The notes under the pieces were generated by a model. It did not search any database. It had not been told where the DNA came from and was given only the letters and a program-made list of their open reading frames with translations. Below are positions 37,402-45,544 of a stretch of 64,000 bases of DNA, in pieces (position 1 is the first letter of the stretch; every line of letters starts with the position of its first letter). The position numbers were made by a program, and so were the translations under genes. This DNA is from Paracoccaceae bacterium (GTDB taxonomy: Bacteria; Pseudomonadota; Alphaproteobacteria; Rhodobacterales; Rhodobacteraceae). The stretch covers positions 62,001-126,000 of the forward strand of contig JAHDXW010000008.1 in the NCBI GenBank assembly GCA_023383015.1. The letters run 5' to 3'.

Positions 37402-38547
37402 ATGCAGTTCGGCCTTCCGCGAACGCTGTACGACGCCACCCACGAGGCCTTCCGCGACACGGTGGTGCGCTTCCTGCGCGCCGAGGTGCTGCCGCGCTAT
37501 GCCGGCTGGGAGGAGGAGGGCCGCACGCCGCGCGACATCTGGCGCCGCGCCGGCGAGATCGGGCTGCTCGGCTGCTCGATCCCCGAGGCGCACGGCGGCA
37601 TGGGCGGCGACTTCCGCTTCGACGCGGTGGTGCTCGAGGAACTCGGCCGGCACGGCGTCGCCGCCCCGGCCTGGGACATGCACGCCTACATCGTCGCCCC
37701 CTTCATCACCCATGCCGGAACCGAGGAACAGCGGCGCGCCTGGCTGCCAGGCATGGCGGCGGGCGAGGTCATCGCCGCGATCGGGCTGACCGAGCCCGAC
37801 GGCGGCTCCGACCTCAAGGCCTTGCGCACCACCGCGCGCCGGCAGGGCGATCGCTACGTCGTCGACGGCGCCAAGACCTTTACCACCAACGGCCACATCG
37901 CCGACTACGTGCTCCTGGCGGTCAAGACCGACCCCGCCCGCGGCGCCCGCGGCCTGAGCCTGCTGTGGACGCCGCTCGACGCCCCCGGGGTGACCCGCGG
38001 GCGCAACCTGCGCAAGATCGGCAACAAGGCCCAGGACACGGCGGAGCTGTTCTTCGACGGGGTCGAGGTGCCGGCCGGAAACCTGATCGGCGGCGAGAAC
38101 GAGGGCTGGCGCGTGCTGATGGAGGGGCTGGCGCAGGAGCGGCTCGTGGTGGCGGTGCGCTCGGTCGCGATCGCCGAAGCCGCGCTCGACCAGACGCTGG
38201 CCTACGTCAAGGGGCGCAAGGCCTTCGGCGGCACCGTCTTCGACTTCCAGAACACCCAGTTCCGCCTTGCCGAGATGGCCGCCGACATCGAGGTCGCCCG
38301 GCCCTTCGTCGACGGCTGCGTGGCTGCCCATGCGGCCGGCCGCCTCGATGCGGTGACCGCCGCCAAGGCCAAGCTGTGGACCACCGAGCTTGCCGACCGG
38401 GTACTCGACGCCTGCCTGCAGCTGCACGGCGGCTACGGCTACATCTGGGACATGCCGATCGCCCGGGCCTGGGCCGACGCGCGCGTGCACCGGATCTACG
38501 CCGGCACCAACGAGATCATGAAATACATCATCGGCCGGTCGCTGTAG
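37402..38547 (+). CDS. Acyl-CoA dehydrogenase family flavoprotein
   Basis: A 381-residue FAD enzyme that introduces a trans-2 double bond into an acyl-CoA. FAD/substrate segments: IGLTEPDGGSDLKAL near residue 131, TFTTNGHIADYVLLAVKT, GRKAFGGTVFDFQNTQF and QLHGGYGYIWDMPIARAW. The position that holds the base in medium-chain enzymes is Ala here (YAGTNEIMK). Glu246 in AQERLVVAV matches the alternative base of the long-chain/isovaleryl group. Start at the Met after CTGGAGGC. First gene of the presumed TetR-controlled operon. Confidence 0.9.
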   Translation: MQFGLPRTLYDATHEAFRDTVVRFLRAEVLPRYAGWEEEGRTPRDIWRRAGEIGLLGCSIPEAHGGMGGDFRFDAVVLEELGRHGVAAPAWDMHAYIVAPFITHAGTEEQRRAWLPGMAAGEVIAAIGLTEPDGGSDLKALRTTARRQGDRYVVDGAKTFTTNGHIADYVLLAVKTDPARGARGLSLLWTPLDAPGVTRGRNLRKIGNKAQDTAELFFDGVEVPAGNLIGGENEGWRVLMEGLAQERLVVAVRSVAIAEAALDQTLAYVKGRKAFGGTVFDFQNTQFRLAEMAADIEVARPFVDGCVAAHAAGRLDAVTAAKAKLWTTELADRVLDACLQLHGGYGYIWDMPIARAWADARVHRIYAGTNEIMKYIIGRSL

Positions 38548-38569
38548 GCCGGCCGCGGGGGCACGAGGG

Positions 38570-40039
38570 GTGGCCGACAGCGTCGCCGGACTGTTCGAGA
38601 CGGCCTGCCGCTGGATCGGCGGGGAGGCCTTCCTGTCCGACCCCGACCACCGGCTCAGCGGGCGCGCGGCCGGGGCGGCGGTGCGGTCGGCCGCCGCGGC
38701 GCTGGCACGCGCGGGGCTCGGGCCCGGCGGCGTGGCGGCCTTCCTCTGCGGACCGTCGGTGGCCCATGCCGTGGGTTTCTTCGCGGTGCAGGCGGCCGGC
38801 GGCGTGGCCTGCGCCCTGCATCTGCGCGAGACCGACGCCCGGTTGGGCGAGGTCCTGGCCGCCCTCGCGCCCCGCCTGCTGCTGGCCGACCGCGGCACGG
38901 CAGGGCGGGCGGCGGCGCTCGCGGCGGCGGCCGCCATCCCCTGCCTCATCCTCGAGGATCTCGCGGGCGGCGCGGAGGAACTCGCGCCCCTTCCCCGCGC
39001 CCCCGACGCACCATCGGTGATCCTGCTGTCGTCGGGCACGACCGGCCTGCCGAAGCTGGTCGAGCACAGCCAGGCGACGGTGCTGGCCACCGCCTCGCAG
39101 GCGCCGGCCTGCTACGGCGCGCTCGGCCCCGGCGACGGCATCGTGGTTCCCATGGCTCCCTCCTTCGCGGCCTGGCTGCATGTGGTGCTGCCGTTCGTGG
39201 CGATCCGCGGCCGCATCACCTTCCAGCCGCGCTGGGACGCTGCCGCCTATCCGGCGCTGCTGAACGATTCGGGGGCGACGGTGGCGGCGCTGGTGCCGAC
39301 GCTGTGGCGCCAGGTGGTCGCCGCGATCGAGGCCGTCCGGCCGGCGCGCCTGCGCGTGGCGATGTTCTCCGGCGAGGCCGGCTCTCCCGAGCTTGTCGCC
39401 CGCCTTGCCGGGTTGTGCACGGGGCTGCGTTCGGCCTACCTCGCCTCCGAGACCGGCTGCGCGGCGGGACTCGTGGCCGACCGGGCGATGCTCCTGCGCG
39501 CCCCCCGCGCGGCGGGCCAGCCGGTGCCCGGGGCCGACGCGCTGGTGATCGACCCCGATGCCGCGGCGATCGTGCCGCTGCCGCCCGGCCGGACGGGCGA
39601 GATCGCGCTGCGCGGCCCCTCGCTTGCCCGCGGCTACCGCGGCGACCCCGCGGCCACCCTTGCCCGCTTCGCCGGCGGCTGGTGGCGGACGGGCGACCTC
39701 GGCCAGATCGAGGACGGGCTCGTCCATGTCGCGGGCCGGCTCGACAACCGCATCACCACGGGCGGCATCAAGGTGCATGCCGAGGTCGTCGAGGCCGCGA
39801 TCCTTGCCCTGCCGGGCGTCGCCGCGGCGGCCGTTGTCGGCATGCCCGATGCGGTCTGGGGCGAGCGGATCGAGGCGCATGTCGTCGCCGACCGGCCGGT
39901 GGAGGCGCTGGCCGCGGCGCTGGCCTCGGCCGGCGGCCTGCCGCGGACCCATCTGCCGAAGGCATGGCACCGCCACGCCGGCCTGCCCGCGGGGCCGACC
40001 GGCAAGCTCTACCGCCGCGCGCTGAAGGAGGGGAGATGA
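38570..40039 (+). CDS. AMP-forming acyl-CoA ligase (ANL superfamily)
   Basis: A 489-residue adenylating enzyme. The P-loop SGTTGLPK is at 155-162; LASETGCAAG, TGEIALRGPSLARGYRGD, GWWRTGDLG and GRLDNRITTGGIKVHAEVVEAAI are the later A-motifs. The C-terminal catalytic lysine is in PTGKLYRR. Start is GTG. The substrate pocket cannot be read; the context suggests a small organic acid that the dehydrogenase then oxidises as its CoA ester. It overlaps the dioxygenase gene by 4 bp. Confidence 0.88.
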   Translation: MADSVAGLFETACRWIGGEAFLSDPDHRLSGRAAGAAVRSAAAALARAGLGPGGVAAFLCGPSVAHAVGFFAVQAAGGVACALHLRETDARLGEVLAALAPRLLLADRGTAGRAAALAAAAAIPCLILEDLAGGAEELAPLPRAPDAPSVILLSSGTTGLPKLVEHSQATVLATASQAPACYGALGPGDGIVVPMAPSFAAWLHVVLPFVAIRGRITFQPRWDAAAYPALLNDSGATVAALVPTLWRQVVAAIEAVRPARLRVAMFSGEAGSPELVARLAGLCTGLRSAYLASETGCAAGLVADRAMLLRAPRAAGQPVPGADALVIDPDAAAIVPLPPGRTGEIALRGPSLARGYRGDPAATLARFAGGWWRTGDLGQIEDGLVHVAGRLDNRITTGGIKVHAEVVEAAILALPGVAAAAVVGMPDAVWGERIEAHVVADRPVEALAAALASAGGLPRTHLPKAWHRHAGLPAGPTGKLYRRALKEGR

Positions 40040-41070
40040 TCGCCGACCGGATCGAGGGCAAGTGGATCGACACCTTCGTGGCGATCCTGGAGCGCAGCGC
40101 GGTGCGCCGCGGCGAGGACGCGGTGATCCTGTCCGAGACGCAGTCGCGCGCGCTGTCGGTGCAGCTGGCCGAGCTGGCGCTCGCCAGGGTCGGGGCGCGG
40201 GCGTTCCACCTGGTGATGCCGACGCCGCCGCAGCCGGTGGCGGTGCCGGTCCGCTCGACCGGTGCCTCGGTCGCGCTTGCGGGAAACCCGGTGGCGGTCG
40301 CCGCACTCGCCGGCGCCGGGGTGGTGGTCGACCTCACCGTGGAGGGGCTGATGCACGCCCGCGAGACGCCCGCGATCCTCAGGGGCGGGGCACGCATCCT
40401 GACCATCTCCAACGAGCACCCCGAGGCGCTCGAGCGACTGCTTGCCGACGCCGGGCTGAAGGAGCATGTGCTTGCGGCGCGGGCCCGGCTCAAGCGTGCG
40501 GGGCTGATGCGGGTCACCTCGGCGGCGGGAACTGACCTGACGGTGCGGCTGGCGGGCGCGACCGTGGTCGGCATCCACGGCGGCACCGACCGGCCGGGCA
40601 CGCTGGCCCATTTCCCCGGCGGCGTCGTGCTGGCCTTCCCGGCCGCGGGTACTGTCGACGGCCGGCTGGTGCTCGCGCCCGGCGACATCAACCTCACCTT
40701 CAAGCGCTACATCGAGCGGCCGGTGACGCTGACGGTCGCCGGCGACTATGTCACCGGCATCGCCGGCGAGGGAACCGATGCCGAGCTCACGCGGCGCTAC
40801 TTCGCGGCGTGGGGCGAGCGCGAGGCATATGCCACCGCGCATGTCGGCTGGGGCCTGAACCGCGGCGCCCGCTACGAGGCGCTGGCGATGTACGACCGGC
40901 GCGACACCAACGGCACCGAACTGCGCGCCTGGGCGGGAAACTTCCTCTATTCCACCGGCGCCAACGAGTTCGCCGGCCGCTACACGCGCGGCCATTTCGA
41001 CATGCCGGTGGGCGGCTGCACCATCGCCCTGGACGGGGTCGAGGTGGTGCGCGCGGGAGACCTCGCATGA
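40036..41070 (+). CDS. NicX-like 2,5-dihydroxypyridine 5,6-dioxygenase family protein
   Basis: A 344-residue protein matching Pseudomonas NicX in length and along its whole sequence as I recall it. NicX is an Fe(II) ring-opening dioxygenase that turns 2,5-dihydroxypyridine into N-formylmaleamate. The metal ligands of NicX (His, His, Asp) correspond to His269 (AHVGWGLN), His320 and Asp322 (GHFDMPVGG), with nearly the same spacing. Other shared blocks are RVTSAAGTDLTV and GNFLYSTGANE. The family is related to M29 aminopeptidases, so a peptidase is the main alternative. The neighbouring alpha/beta hydrolase could be the matching deformylase. Confidence 0.75.
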   Translation: MIADRIEGKWIDTFVAILERSAVRRGEDAVILSETQSRALSVQLAELALARVGARAFHLVMPTPPQPVAVPVRSTGASVALAGNPVAVAALAGAGVVVDLTVEGLMHARETPAILRGGARILTISNEHPEALERLLADAGLKEHVLAARARLKRAGLMRVTSAAGTDLTVRLAGATVVGIHGGTDRPGTLAHFPGGVVLAFPAAGTVDGRLVLAPGDINLTFKRYIERPVTLTVAGDYVTGIAGEGTDAELTRRYFAAWGEREAYATAHVGWGLNRGARYEALAMYDRRDTNGTELRAWAGNFLYSTGANEFAGRYTRGHFDMPVGGCTIALDGVEVVRAGDLA

Positions 41071-41888
41071 GCGCGCCGCCGCCGGCGGGCGGCGAGGGCG
41101 GCGCCATCGCCTGGAAGGCGCGGGGGCAGGGGGCGCCGGTGGTCTTTCTGCACGGCGTCGGCGGCGGGGCCGAAAGCTGGGACGGGGTGCTGGCGCGGCT
41201 GCCGAAGGGGGTGGCGGGGCTGGCCTGGGACATGCCGGGCTACGGGGCCTCCGACCCCGTGGCTGCGCCCGGCTTTGCCGCCTGGCGCGACGCGCTGGCC
41301 GGCTGGCTGGACGCGCTCGCCCTGCCGCGGGTGGTGCTGGTCGGCCATTCGATCGGCGGCATGATCGCCCAGGATTTCGCCGTCCACCATCCCGGGCGGG
41401 TGTCGGGGCTGGTGCTGTCGGCAACCTCGGCCGCCTTCGGCAGCCGCGACGGTGCCTTCCAGCGCGACTTCCTCGAGGTCAGGCTGGGCCCGCTCGACCG
41501 CGGGGCGGCAATGGCCGAGCTTGCCGATGCCTTCGTCCCCGGACTGCTAGGCACGGCAGCGCCGCCGGCGGCGGGGCAGGCGGCGCGGGCGGCGATGGCG
41601 CGGGTGGCGCCGGCCGCCTACCGGGCGGCGATGGAGGCGATCACCGGCTTCGACCTGCGCGACCGCCTCGCCGCGGTCGCCTGCCCGGCGCTGCTGCTCG
41701 CCGGGGCCGAGGACCGCTCGGCCCCCCTGCGGGCGATGGAGCGGCTCGTGGCGCTGGTCGCGGGGGCGCGCCTTCAGGTGCTGCCCGGGGTCGGCCACCT
41801 CGCCCCGATCGAGGCGCCGGCGGCCTTTGCCGCCGCGCTCGCCGGCTTCCTCGCTGCGCCCGCGCCGGTCCATACCATACGGTATTGA
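41067..41888 (+). CDS. Alpha/beta hydrolase, possible N-formylmaleamate deformylase-like enzyme
   Basis: A 273-residue alpha/beta hydrolase. The oxyanion segment FLHGVGGGAESWD is near residue 28, the nucleophile elbow GHSIGG has Ser95, the acid is in LLLAGAEDRSAP and the catalytic His in GVGHLAPIE. In nicotinate degradation the enzyme after NicX is the alpha/beta hydrolase NicD, which removes formate; the ATGA overlap with the NicX-like gene makes that role attractive but unproven. Its last codons and stop form part of the second TetR operator. Confidence 0.82.
   Translation: MSAPPPAGGEGGAIAWKARGQGAPVVFLHGVGGGAESWDGVLARLPKGVAGLAWDMPGYGASDPVAAPGFAAWRDALAGWLDALALPRVVLVGHSIGGMIAQDFAVHHPGRVSGLVLSATSAAFGSRDGAFQRDFLEVRLGPLDRGAAMAELADAFVPGLLGTAAPPAAGQAARAAMARVAPAAYRAAMEAITGFDLRDRLAAVACPALLLAGAEDRSAPLRAMERLVALVAGARLQVLPGVGHLAPIEAPAAFAAALAGFLAAPAPVHTIRY
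41872..41885. promoter_or_regulatory. TetR operator copy 2, ATACC-ATAC-GGTAT
   Basis: The same inverted repeat as at 37328 with one changed spacer base. It lies in the last codons of the hydrolase gene and runs into TTGACC (41885-41890), a -35-like hexamer; TATCCC (41911) or GCTATC (41909) could be the -10. The ABC substrate-binding protein gene starts 83 bp after the -35. Confidence 0.7.
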
Positions 41889-41972
41889 CCGGCGCGGCGT
41901 TCGGTGCTGCTATCCCGCGCAAGCCGGCGCCACCGACCCTGCAACGACGCGCCGCACCTCAGGGAGCCCGCC

Positions 41973-42950
41973 ATGATCCGTCCCCTTGCCCTTGCCCTGC
42001 CGGCCCTTGCGATCGCGCTCGGCCTGGCCGCGGCCCCCGCCGCGGCCGAGCCCCGGCGCGTCGCCATCGCCAACTTCGGCCCCCACCCGACGCTCGAGGA
42101 GGCCGTCCAGGGCCTCAAGGACGCGCTGGCCGACGCCGGCTTCGCCGAGGGCGAGGGTGTCGTCTATGAATACAGCCACGGCAACTTCGACCCCTCGCTC
42201 ACCCCCCAGATCCTGAACCGGCTCGAGGCCTGGGGACCGGACGTGCTGGTGACGGTGACGACGCCGATGACCCAGGCATCGCGCGAGATCATCCAGGACA
42301 AGGACCTGCCCATCGTCTTCGCGGTGGTGACCCTGCCGGTGGAGGCCGGGCTCGTCCCCTCCTGGGAGCGGGGGTCCGAGCGCTATGTCGGCTCGTCCAA
42401 CCTGCAGTCGATGGATGCCGTCATCGGCTTCGCCCGCGACCTGCTGGGCGAGGTGACATCCTTCGGGATGCTCTACAACACCGGCGACATCAACGACGTC
42501 AACCTGGTCAGATATGCCGAGGAGGCCGCCGGCCGCCACGGTCTCGCCTTCAGGTCCGAGGGGGTGGAGAGCGCCGCCGACATCCAGACCCGTGCCACCG
42601 CGCTTGCCGGAGTCGACTTCATCTATGTGCCGGCCTCCTCGCTGCTCCAGCCCGGACTGCCGGCGGTGGCGGTGGCGGCCGACCGGATGAACATCCCCGT
42701 GATCAACGCCTCCCATCCCGGGGTGCGCGACCACACGGTGCTTGCCTCGATGGCGATCTCCTGGGATCGCGTGGGCTACAACGCCGGCCGGCTGGTGGCC
42801 GAGATCCTGGGCGGAAAGAGGCCCTCCGAACTGGCCAACCACCGCCCCGCGATCGAGGAGCATTCGGCCCTCGTCTCCGGCCGCCGCCTGGCCCAGCGGG
42901 GGATGACGCTGCCCGCGGCGCTCGCCGGCTGCGACTGCGTGGTCGACTGA
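41973..42950 (+). CDS. ABC transporter substrate-binding protein (PF04392/TrpX type)
   Basis: A 325-residue periplasmic binding protein with a signal peptide (residues 1-24, ending AAPAAAEP). The family pattern IANFGPHPTLEEAVQGLKDAL, EAWGPDVLVTVTTPMTQA, LPIVFAVVTLPVEAGLV and NMPVINASHPGV-like INASHPGVRDHTVLASMAI is that of the ABC_sub_bind group, several of which import tryptophan, tyrosine or other aromatics. Ligand unknown. First gene of the importer operon, with operator copy 2 just upstream. Confidence 0.88.
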   Translation: MIRPLALALPALAIALGLAAAPAAAEPRRVAIANFGPHPTLEEAVQGLKDALADAGFAEGEGVVYEYSHGNFDPSLTPQILNRLEAWGPDVLVTVTTPMTQASREIIQDKDLPIVFAVVTLPVEAGLVPSWERGSERYVGSSNLQSMDAVIGFARDLLGEVTSFGMLYNTGDINDVNLVRYAEEAAGRHGLAFRSEGVESAADIQTRATALAGVDFIYVPASSLLQPGLPAVAVAADRMNIPVINASHPGVRDHTVLASMAISWDRVGYNAGRLVAEILGGKRPSELANHRPAIEEHSALVSGRRLAQRGMTLPAALAGCDCVVD

Positions 42951-42958
42951 CGCCGCCG

Positions 42959-43735
42959 ATGCTGGCCGTCGAGGGGCTGCGCAAGACCTTCAACGCGGGC
43001 ACGCCGAACGCCCGCGTCGCGCTCGACGGGGTGTCGCTGACCCTCGAGGAAGGCGACTTCGCCGTCGTCATAGGCGGCAACGGCGCCGGCAAGAGCACAT
43101 TTCTCAACGCCATTGCCGGCGAGGTCGGCGTCGACGCCGGCAGCATCCGCATCGACGGCGCCGACGTGACCCGCCTGCCCACCCACCGGCGCGCCGGCGC
43201 CATCGCGCGGGTGTTCCAGGACCCGCTGGCCGGCACCGCCGGCGCCATGACGATCGAGGAGAACCTCGCGCTGGCGTTGCGGCGGGGCAGCCGCGCCCGA
43301 CTTGCCTTCGCCCTCGGCGAGCAGCGGCGCGAGCGGTTCCGCGTCGCGCTCGCCGGCTTCGGGCTCGGGCTCGAGGGCCGGCTCGGCCAGAAGGTCGAGC
43401 TGCTCTCGGGCGGGCAGCGCCAGTCCCTGGCCCTGGCGATGGCGATCCTGGTGGCGCCGCGCATCCTGCTTCTGGACGAGCACACCGCCGCCCTCGACCC
43501 CAAGACCGCGGCGGCGGTCATGGCCGCGACCGTCAACGCCGTCGACAGCGCCCGCCTGACCACGCTGATGGTGACCCACAACATGCAGCATGCGATCGAC
43601 TACGGCAACCGGCTGCTGATGATGGCCGACGGTCGGATCATCTTTGAGGCCCGCGGGGCCGAGAAGCGGCGGCTGACGGTCGAGGCGCTGGTCGCGCGCT
43701 TCCACCTGACCGACGACAAGATGCTGCTCGCCTGA
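42959..43735 (+). CDS. ABC transporter ATP-binding protein
   Basis: A 258-residue ATPase of the branched-chain/LivG-like importer class. Walker A GGNGAGKST is near residue 38, signature LSGGQRQSLALAMAI near 148, Walker B ILLLDEHTAALDP near 170, and the switch His in VTHNMQH near 201. Energises uptake with the permease 5 bp downstream. No other importer ATPase is in the cluster. Confidence 0.93.
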   Translation: MLAVEGLRKTFNAGTPNARVALDGVSLTLEEGDFAVVIGGNGAGKSTFLNAIAGEVGVDAGSIRIDGADVTRLPTHRRAGAIARVFQDPLAGTAGAMTIEENLALALRRGSRARLAFALGEQRRERFRVALAGFGLGLEGRLGQKVELLSGGQRQSLALAMAILVAPRILLLDEHTAALDPKTAAAVMAATVNAVDSARLTTLMVTHNMQHAIDYGNRLLMMADGRIIFEARGAEKRRLTVEALVARFHLTDDKMLLA

Positions 43736-43740
43736 CGCCA

Positions 43741-44640
43741 ATGGAGACCCTCTCCGTCTTCTGGAACCTCGTCCCGATCACCCTTCTGCAGGGGGTGATC
43801 TACGGCTTCGTCGCCCTCGGGATCATGGTTCCCTTCCGGATGCTGTCGTTCCCCGACCTGACGGCCGAGGGCTCCTTCCCGCTTGGCGGGGCGGTTGCCG
43901 CGGCGGCGATCGCCGGCGGGCTCGACCCGATCCCGGCCACCGCGCTGGCCGTTTCCGCGGGGATGCTGGCGGGCTCGACGACGGCACTCATCCATCTCAC
44001 GCTGAAGCTCAACACGCTGCTCTGCGGCATCATCGTGCTGACCATGCTCTTCAGCATCAACATCCGGGTGATGGGCACGCCGAACACGCCGCTCTTCGCC
44101 TACGACAACATGTTCCACGTCCTGCTCGGCGGGGCGGCGCGGGTGCTCGAGGCGCAGATCGCGCTGGTGGCGGGGCTGGTGCTGGCGACGGCGGGACTGC
44201 TTTTCGCCTATCTGAAGACCGAGGCCGGCCTTGCCCTGCGCGCCGTCGGCGCCAACCAGATGATGGCGCGGGCTCAAGGCATCTCGATCTGGCGGCAGAC
44301 GGTCTGGGGCATCGCGCTGGCCGGCGGGCTCTGCGCGCTGGGCGGGGCCATCGTCGCCCAGAACCAGAGCTTCGCCGACGTCAACATGGGCTTCGGGGTG
44401 CTGCTCAACGGCCTCGCCGCCGTGATCGTGGGCGAGACGCTGGTCGGCCGGGCGACGATCCTGCGGCAGGTGCTGGCGCCGGTGGTCGGGGCGGTCGTCT
44501 ACTACCAGGCGATCAGCTTTGCCCTTGCGCTGGGGCTGGCGCCGTCGGACCTGAAGCTGCTGACGGGGCTGTTCGTCCTCCTGATGCTGGCCGTGCCCTC
44601 GATCCGCGGCCGGCGCGAGACGCTGCGCATCCGCGAATGA
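43741..44640 (+). CDS. ABC transporter permease (branched-chain/TrpX-associated type)
   Basis: A 299-residue inner-membrane permease with about eight hydrophobic segments; LRAVGANQMMARAQGISIWRQTVWGIALAGGLCALGG holds the cytoplasmic coupling helix (motif RAVGANQ). A single permease gene implies a homodimer with the ATPase next to it. It overlaps the dehydrogenase gene downstream by 4 bp, so substrate entry and that enzyme are made together. Confidence 0.92.
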   Translation: METLSVFWNLVPITLLQGVIYGFVALGIMVPFRMLSFPDLTAEGSFPLGGAVAAAAIAGGLDPIPATALAVSAGMLAGSTTALIHLTLKLNTLLCGIIVLTMLFSINIRVMGTPNTPLFAYDNMFHVLLGGAARVLEAQIALVAGLVLATAGLLFAYLKTEAGLALRAVGANQMMARAQGISIWRQTVWGIALAGGLCALGGAIVAQNQSFADVNMGFGVLLNGLAAVIVGETLVGRATILRQVLAPVVGAVVYYQAISFALALGLAPSDLKLLTGLFVLLMLAVPSIRGRRETLRIRE

Positions 44641-45422
44641 GGCGGGTGGGCATCATCGGCGCGGGCTTCGTCGCCCGCCACCTCTATGCCGGCCTCGCCG
44701 GGCCCGGGGGCGCGGCCGAGTGGCTCGCCCCCGCCTTCGTCTGGGCCCGGCGGCCGGATGAGACGGGCTTTGCCGATCCCGCGCACCGGCTTGAACGGCT
44801 CGGGGACGCGCCGCCGGCCGACCTCGTCGTCGAGGCCGCCCATCCCGACCTCAGCCGCAGCCACGGCGCGGCCTTCCTGGCCCGCGGCGACTACATGCCG
44901 CTGTCGGTGACCGCGCTCGCCGACGACGCGCTGCGCGGGCGGCTGGTGGCGGCGGCGCGGGCGGCCGGGACGCGGCTGCTGCTGCCCGCCGGCGCGCTCG
45001 TGGGCGGGCAGGCGCTGCTTGCCGTGCAGCCGCGCTGGGCCGAGGTCACCATCACCTTCCGCAAGCATCCCGCCAGCATCGACTTCTCCGCCGCCGGGAT
45101 CGACCCCGCCGCGATCCGCGGCGCGACCGTGCTGCACGACGGGCCGGTGCGCAGCATCGCCGCGCGGTTTCCCCGCAACGTCAACACAATGGTGACCTGC
45201 GCGCTGGTCTCGCTGGGGCTCGATGCGACGCGTGCGGTGCTGGTGGCCGACCCCGCGCTCGACCACGGCGTGGCCGAACTGCGCGCGCTGGGCATCGACG
45301 GCTCGGAACTGTTCACCCGCAAGCGTCAGCCGATGGCCGGCGTCTCGGGAACCGAGATGGCTGCCTCGGTGCTGCGCTCGGTGCGGCTGGCCCTCGGCGC
45401 CGGCGCCATGGCACTTGTCTAA
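44637..45422 (+). CDS. nadX: Aspartate-dehydrogenase-like NAD(P)-dependent enzyme
   Basis: A 261-residue protein with the aspartate dehydrogenase fold: N-terminal Rossmann loop GIIGAGFVARHLY, LVVEAAHPDLSRSHG, LLLPAGALVGGQAL, and the C-terminal domain with GPVRSIAARFPRNVNTMVTCALVSLG. Known members convert aspartate to iminoaspartate/oxaloacetate, often for NAD synthesis. Its place as last gene of an importer operon in a catabolic cluster suggests a different, perhaps degradative, substrate. The symbol is by family only. Confidence 0.78.
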   Translation: MRRVGIIGAGFVARHLYAGLAGPGGAAEWLAPAFVWARRPDETGFADPAHRLERLGDAPPADLVVEAAHPDLSRSHGAAFLARGDYMPLSVTALADDALRGRLVAAARAAGTRLLLPAGALVGGQALLAVQPRWAEVTITFRKHPASIDFSAAGIDPAAIRGATVLHDGPVRSIAARFPRNVNTMVTCALVSLGLDATRAVLVADPALDHGVAELRALGIDGSELFTRKRQPMAGVSGTEMAASVLRSVRLALGAGAMALV

Positions 45423-45512
45423 GCGGGCGCGGTGCGCCACCGGGTGCCCGCGGTCCTTTCCGGAATCTTAACGATGAAGCGCAAGACATTGATCTGAAGT
45501 GATTTATGATCC

Positions 45513-45528
45513 GTCCCACGCATGGGAC
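45513..45528. repeat. Second copy of intergenic palindrome, GTCCCACGCATGGGAC
   Basis: It differs by one base from the perfect palindrome at 34397 and extends to CCGTCCCA/TGGGACGG arms (45511-45530) around a CGCA loop. It lies in the 122-bp gap between the stops of the convergent nadX-like and glycosyltransferase genes. That gap is noticeably less GC-rich than its surroundings. Confidence 0.55.
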
Positions 45529-45544
45529 GGGGGCGACGGGCGCC

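Noticed and set aside
37402-41888. Calling the cluster a complete nicotinate-degradation pathway
   Set aside because: 6-hydroxynicotinate monooxygenase, maleamate amidase and maleate isomerase are not here, and a CoA ligase and acyl-CoA dehydrogenase do not belong to that route.
45465-45475. CTTAACGA as a CtrA site
   Set aside because: Only one half-site, in a convergent gap with no gene start; the second TTAA at N7 is absent.
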